Assembly (NCBI GenBank): GCA_023662825.1
Contig: JAMPIH010000001.1
Location: 310,001-374,000 of the forward strand
Direction of reading: 5' to 3'
DNA: 64,000 bases
Source: Bacteroides sp.
Lineage (GTDB): Bacteria; Bacteroidota; Bacteroidia; Bacteroidales; P3
Positions 63,064 through 64,000 of this stretch are shown here, in pieces (position 1 is the stretch's first letter; each line of letters begins with the position of its first letter). Below the pieces are notes generated by a model that was not told the origin of the DNA, did no database searches, and was given only the letters and a program-made list of their open reading frames with translations. The position numbers were made by a program, and so were the translations under genes.

Positions 63064-63071
63064 CGAAGATA
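63064..63071 (-). promoter_or_regulatory. Promoter -7 box of the glycan/dnaE run (TTCG variant)
   Basis: On the minus strand TATCTTCG followed by CTC, 50 bp before GTG 63013. Confidence 0.5.
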
Positions 63072-63168
63072 ATGAAAGCCGAACAAATATGCCTTGCAAT
63101 GCGTCAAAAACATATCAACACCCTTGCAAAGCCTTACAGAGCCATATTTTGATAATCGGTAATTTTGC

Positions 63169-63176
63169 TATATTTG
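63169..63176 (+). promoter_or_regulatory. Promoter -7 box of the histone-like gene
   Basis: TATATTTG followed by CGAG, with TTTTG at 63147-63151 as -33; leader about 75 nt. The gap 63014-63256 otherwise holds only the GT2 promoter. Confidence 0.65.
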
Positions 63177-63256
63177 CGAGCGTGAAAAACGGGGCGGAAG
63201 CCTTGTAAACAGACACGAAACACCAAAATTACTAACCCTTAAAATCCTGCTTGACA

Positions 63257-63433
63257 ATGAACAAATTGATGAGCCAAATCAACGAACAACTCGAAGCTTT
63301 CAAAACCAACGCCGACGCTTACGCCGAAAAGGGAAACAAAGCCGCCGGTGCCCGCGCCCGCAAGGCTTCCTTGGAACTGACCAAACTGTTCAAGGAATTC
63401 CGCAAGGCTTCGATTGAAGAAAGCAAGAACTAA
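63257..63433 (+). CDS. Histone H1-like protein
   Basis: A 58-residue basic, helical protein of the bacterial histone H1 / Hc1-like family as found in Bacteroidetes. The core AEKGNKAAGARARKASLELTKLFKEFRK (in two halves, residues about 23-50) is the recognisable part. It lacks the long Lys/Ala/Pro repeat tail of chlamydial Hc1. It probably binds DNA as a nucleoid protein. The start is ATG 63257; an in-frame ATG four codons later (63269) is also possible. Own promoter and a palindromic terminator suggest strong independent expression. Confidence 0.88.
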   Translation: MNKLMSQINEQLEAFKTNADAYAEKGNKAAGARARKASLELTKLFKEFRKASIEESKN

Positions 63434-63445
63434 TCTTTACTTTCA

Positions 63446-63489
63446 TAGACAAAAAAAGGGAGTTCATATGAACTCCCTTTTTTTGTCTA
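63446..63489. terminator. Perfect 44-bp palindrome, bidirectional terminator
   Basis: A perfect palindrome centred on CATATG, with arms TAGACAAAAAAAGGGAGTT and so on. It ends both the histone-like gene and the convergent frr gene with seven-T runs. Confidence 0.9.
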
Positions 63490-63498
63490 AAACGACTT

Positions 63499-64000
63499 TT
63501 AAACAGTCATAATATCCTTTTCCTTTTCGGCAAGAATCGCATCAACTTTTGCCACAAACTTGTCGGTCTGGTCCTGGATGTCCTTTTCGGCCTGTTTGGC
63601 GGCGTCTTCGGGCAGCACCTTGTCTTTGGAAAGTTTCTTGATTTCCTCGTTGGCGTCGCGGCGGGTGTTGCGGATCACCACCTTGGCGTTCTCGCCTTCA
63701 GCGCGGCACTTCTTCATCATGTCCTTGCGGCGTTCCTCGCTGAGGGGCGGAATGGCGATGCGCACCACCTCACCGTTGTTCTGCGGCGTAAAGCCGAGGT
63801 TGGCGGCCATGATGGCCTTCTCGATAACGGGAAGCATGTTCTTTTCCCAGGGCTGCACCACAATCTGGCGCGCGTCGGGGGTGTTGATGGCGGCCACCTG
63901 CGAAAGCGGGGTCATGTTGCCGTAGTATTCCACCTTTACGCCGTCCAGCATCTGGGGGCTGGCCTTACCGGCGCGGATACGCGACAATTCTTTTTCCAAA
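63499..64000 (-). CDS. frr: Ribosome recycling factor (5' end beyond the window)
   Basis: The visible 167 codons cover the C-terminal part of RRF, which with EF-G splits post-termination ribosomes. The typical LSRIRAGKASPQML, VEYYGNMTPLSQVA, and closing IQDQTDKFVAKVDAILAEKE are present. A complete protein has about 186 residues, so roughly 20 N-terminal residues lie past position 64000; the TTG at 63999 is an internal Leu, not the start. It converges with the histone-like gene on a shared palindromic terminator. Confidence 0.95.
   Translation of the reverse strand, partial: LEKELSRIRAGKASPQMLDGVKVEYYGNMTPLSQVAAINTPDARQIVVQPWEKNMLPVIEKAIMAANLGFTPQNNGEVVRIAIPPLSEERRKDMMKKCRAEGENAKVVIRNTRRDANEEIKKLSKDKVLPEDAAKQAEKDIQDQTDKFVAKVDAILAEKEKDIMTV

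Overview
The window reads as a chromosomal segment of a Bacteroidota bacterium, most likely order Bacteroidales. The evidence is the repeated -7 promoter box TAnnTTTG (and a TAnnTTCG variant), a short primary sigma factor of the Bacteroidetes type, a 58-residue histone H1-like protein, DUF3109, GLPGLI-like and LysM/periplasmic-binding-fold proteins, and many lipoproteins with Bacteroidetes-type signal peptides. Most of the window is GC-rich housekeeping sequence. Two blocks (about 9.4-12.3 kb and 18.5-24.4 kb) are visibly more AT-rich and look like accessory DNA. No rRNA, tRNA, CRISPR array, transposase or integrase was found.

Layout: 1-1275, a minus-strand AAA ATPase cut by the window edge, with an iterated repeat in its leader. 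1.5-5.1 kb, a small lipoprotein and then three exported redox or metabolic proteins (Tat-type aldo/keto reductase, flavodoxin-like lipoprotein, carboxymuconolactone decarboxylase-cupin protein), each with its own promoter; two of them share a 21-bp upstream element. 5.3-9.3 kb, minus strand: DUF3109, stand-alone riboflavin kinase, SppA, and a FolK-deoxynucleoside kinase fusion. 9.4-12.3 kb: an SPFH / membrane / zinc-ribbon three-gene operon resembling Bacillus YdjGHI. 12.4-18.4 kb: SIMPL protein, then rbfA, a LolC/E-type permease, cysS, a membrane zinc peptidase and ilvE. cysS and ilvE each end in a copy of a roughly 125-bp structured hairpin repeat whose stems differ but keep pairing.

18.5-23.0 kb holds a four-gene minus-strand operon for envelope proteins, ending in two paralogous caspase-fold (C14) proteases. 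It is bracketed by near-identical 36-bp direct repeats that include a terminator, and a YhcG-type PDDEXK nuclease lies next to it. This is the most likely site of an undescribed system. 24.5-37.0 kb (minus) holds envelope and core genes: GLPGLI-like, LysM/PBP1, guaA, M23 peptidase, a large unknown exported helical protein, PhoH, RpoD, MltG, MetG. 37.2-42.2 kb (plus): serine hydrolase, unknown membrane protein, dapF, GNAT acetyltransferase, gltX. xseAB follow on the minus strand. 43.9-52.8 kb (plus): a coiled-coil lipoprotein, a tightly packed nadB-purB-ABC exporter-rsgA-AI-2E permease operon, and radC. 52.8-63.0 kb (minus): a small unknown protein, an OmpA/TPR lipoprotein, DUF58, trxA, dnaE and a three-gene glycan set (small phosphoglycosyl transferase, DegT aminotransferase, GT2). 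The window ends with the histone-like gene and frr (cut by the edge), which converge on a perfect 44-bp palindrome.

The rpoD-type sigma factor encoded here is the expected reader of the TAnnTTTG promoters mapped across the window. The predicted transcription starts helped correct several gene starts, including a probable ATA start and two probable leaderless mRNAs. All functional calls come from reading motifs by eye; no database search was run.
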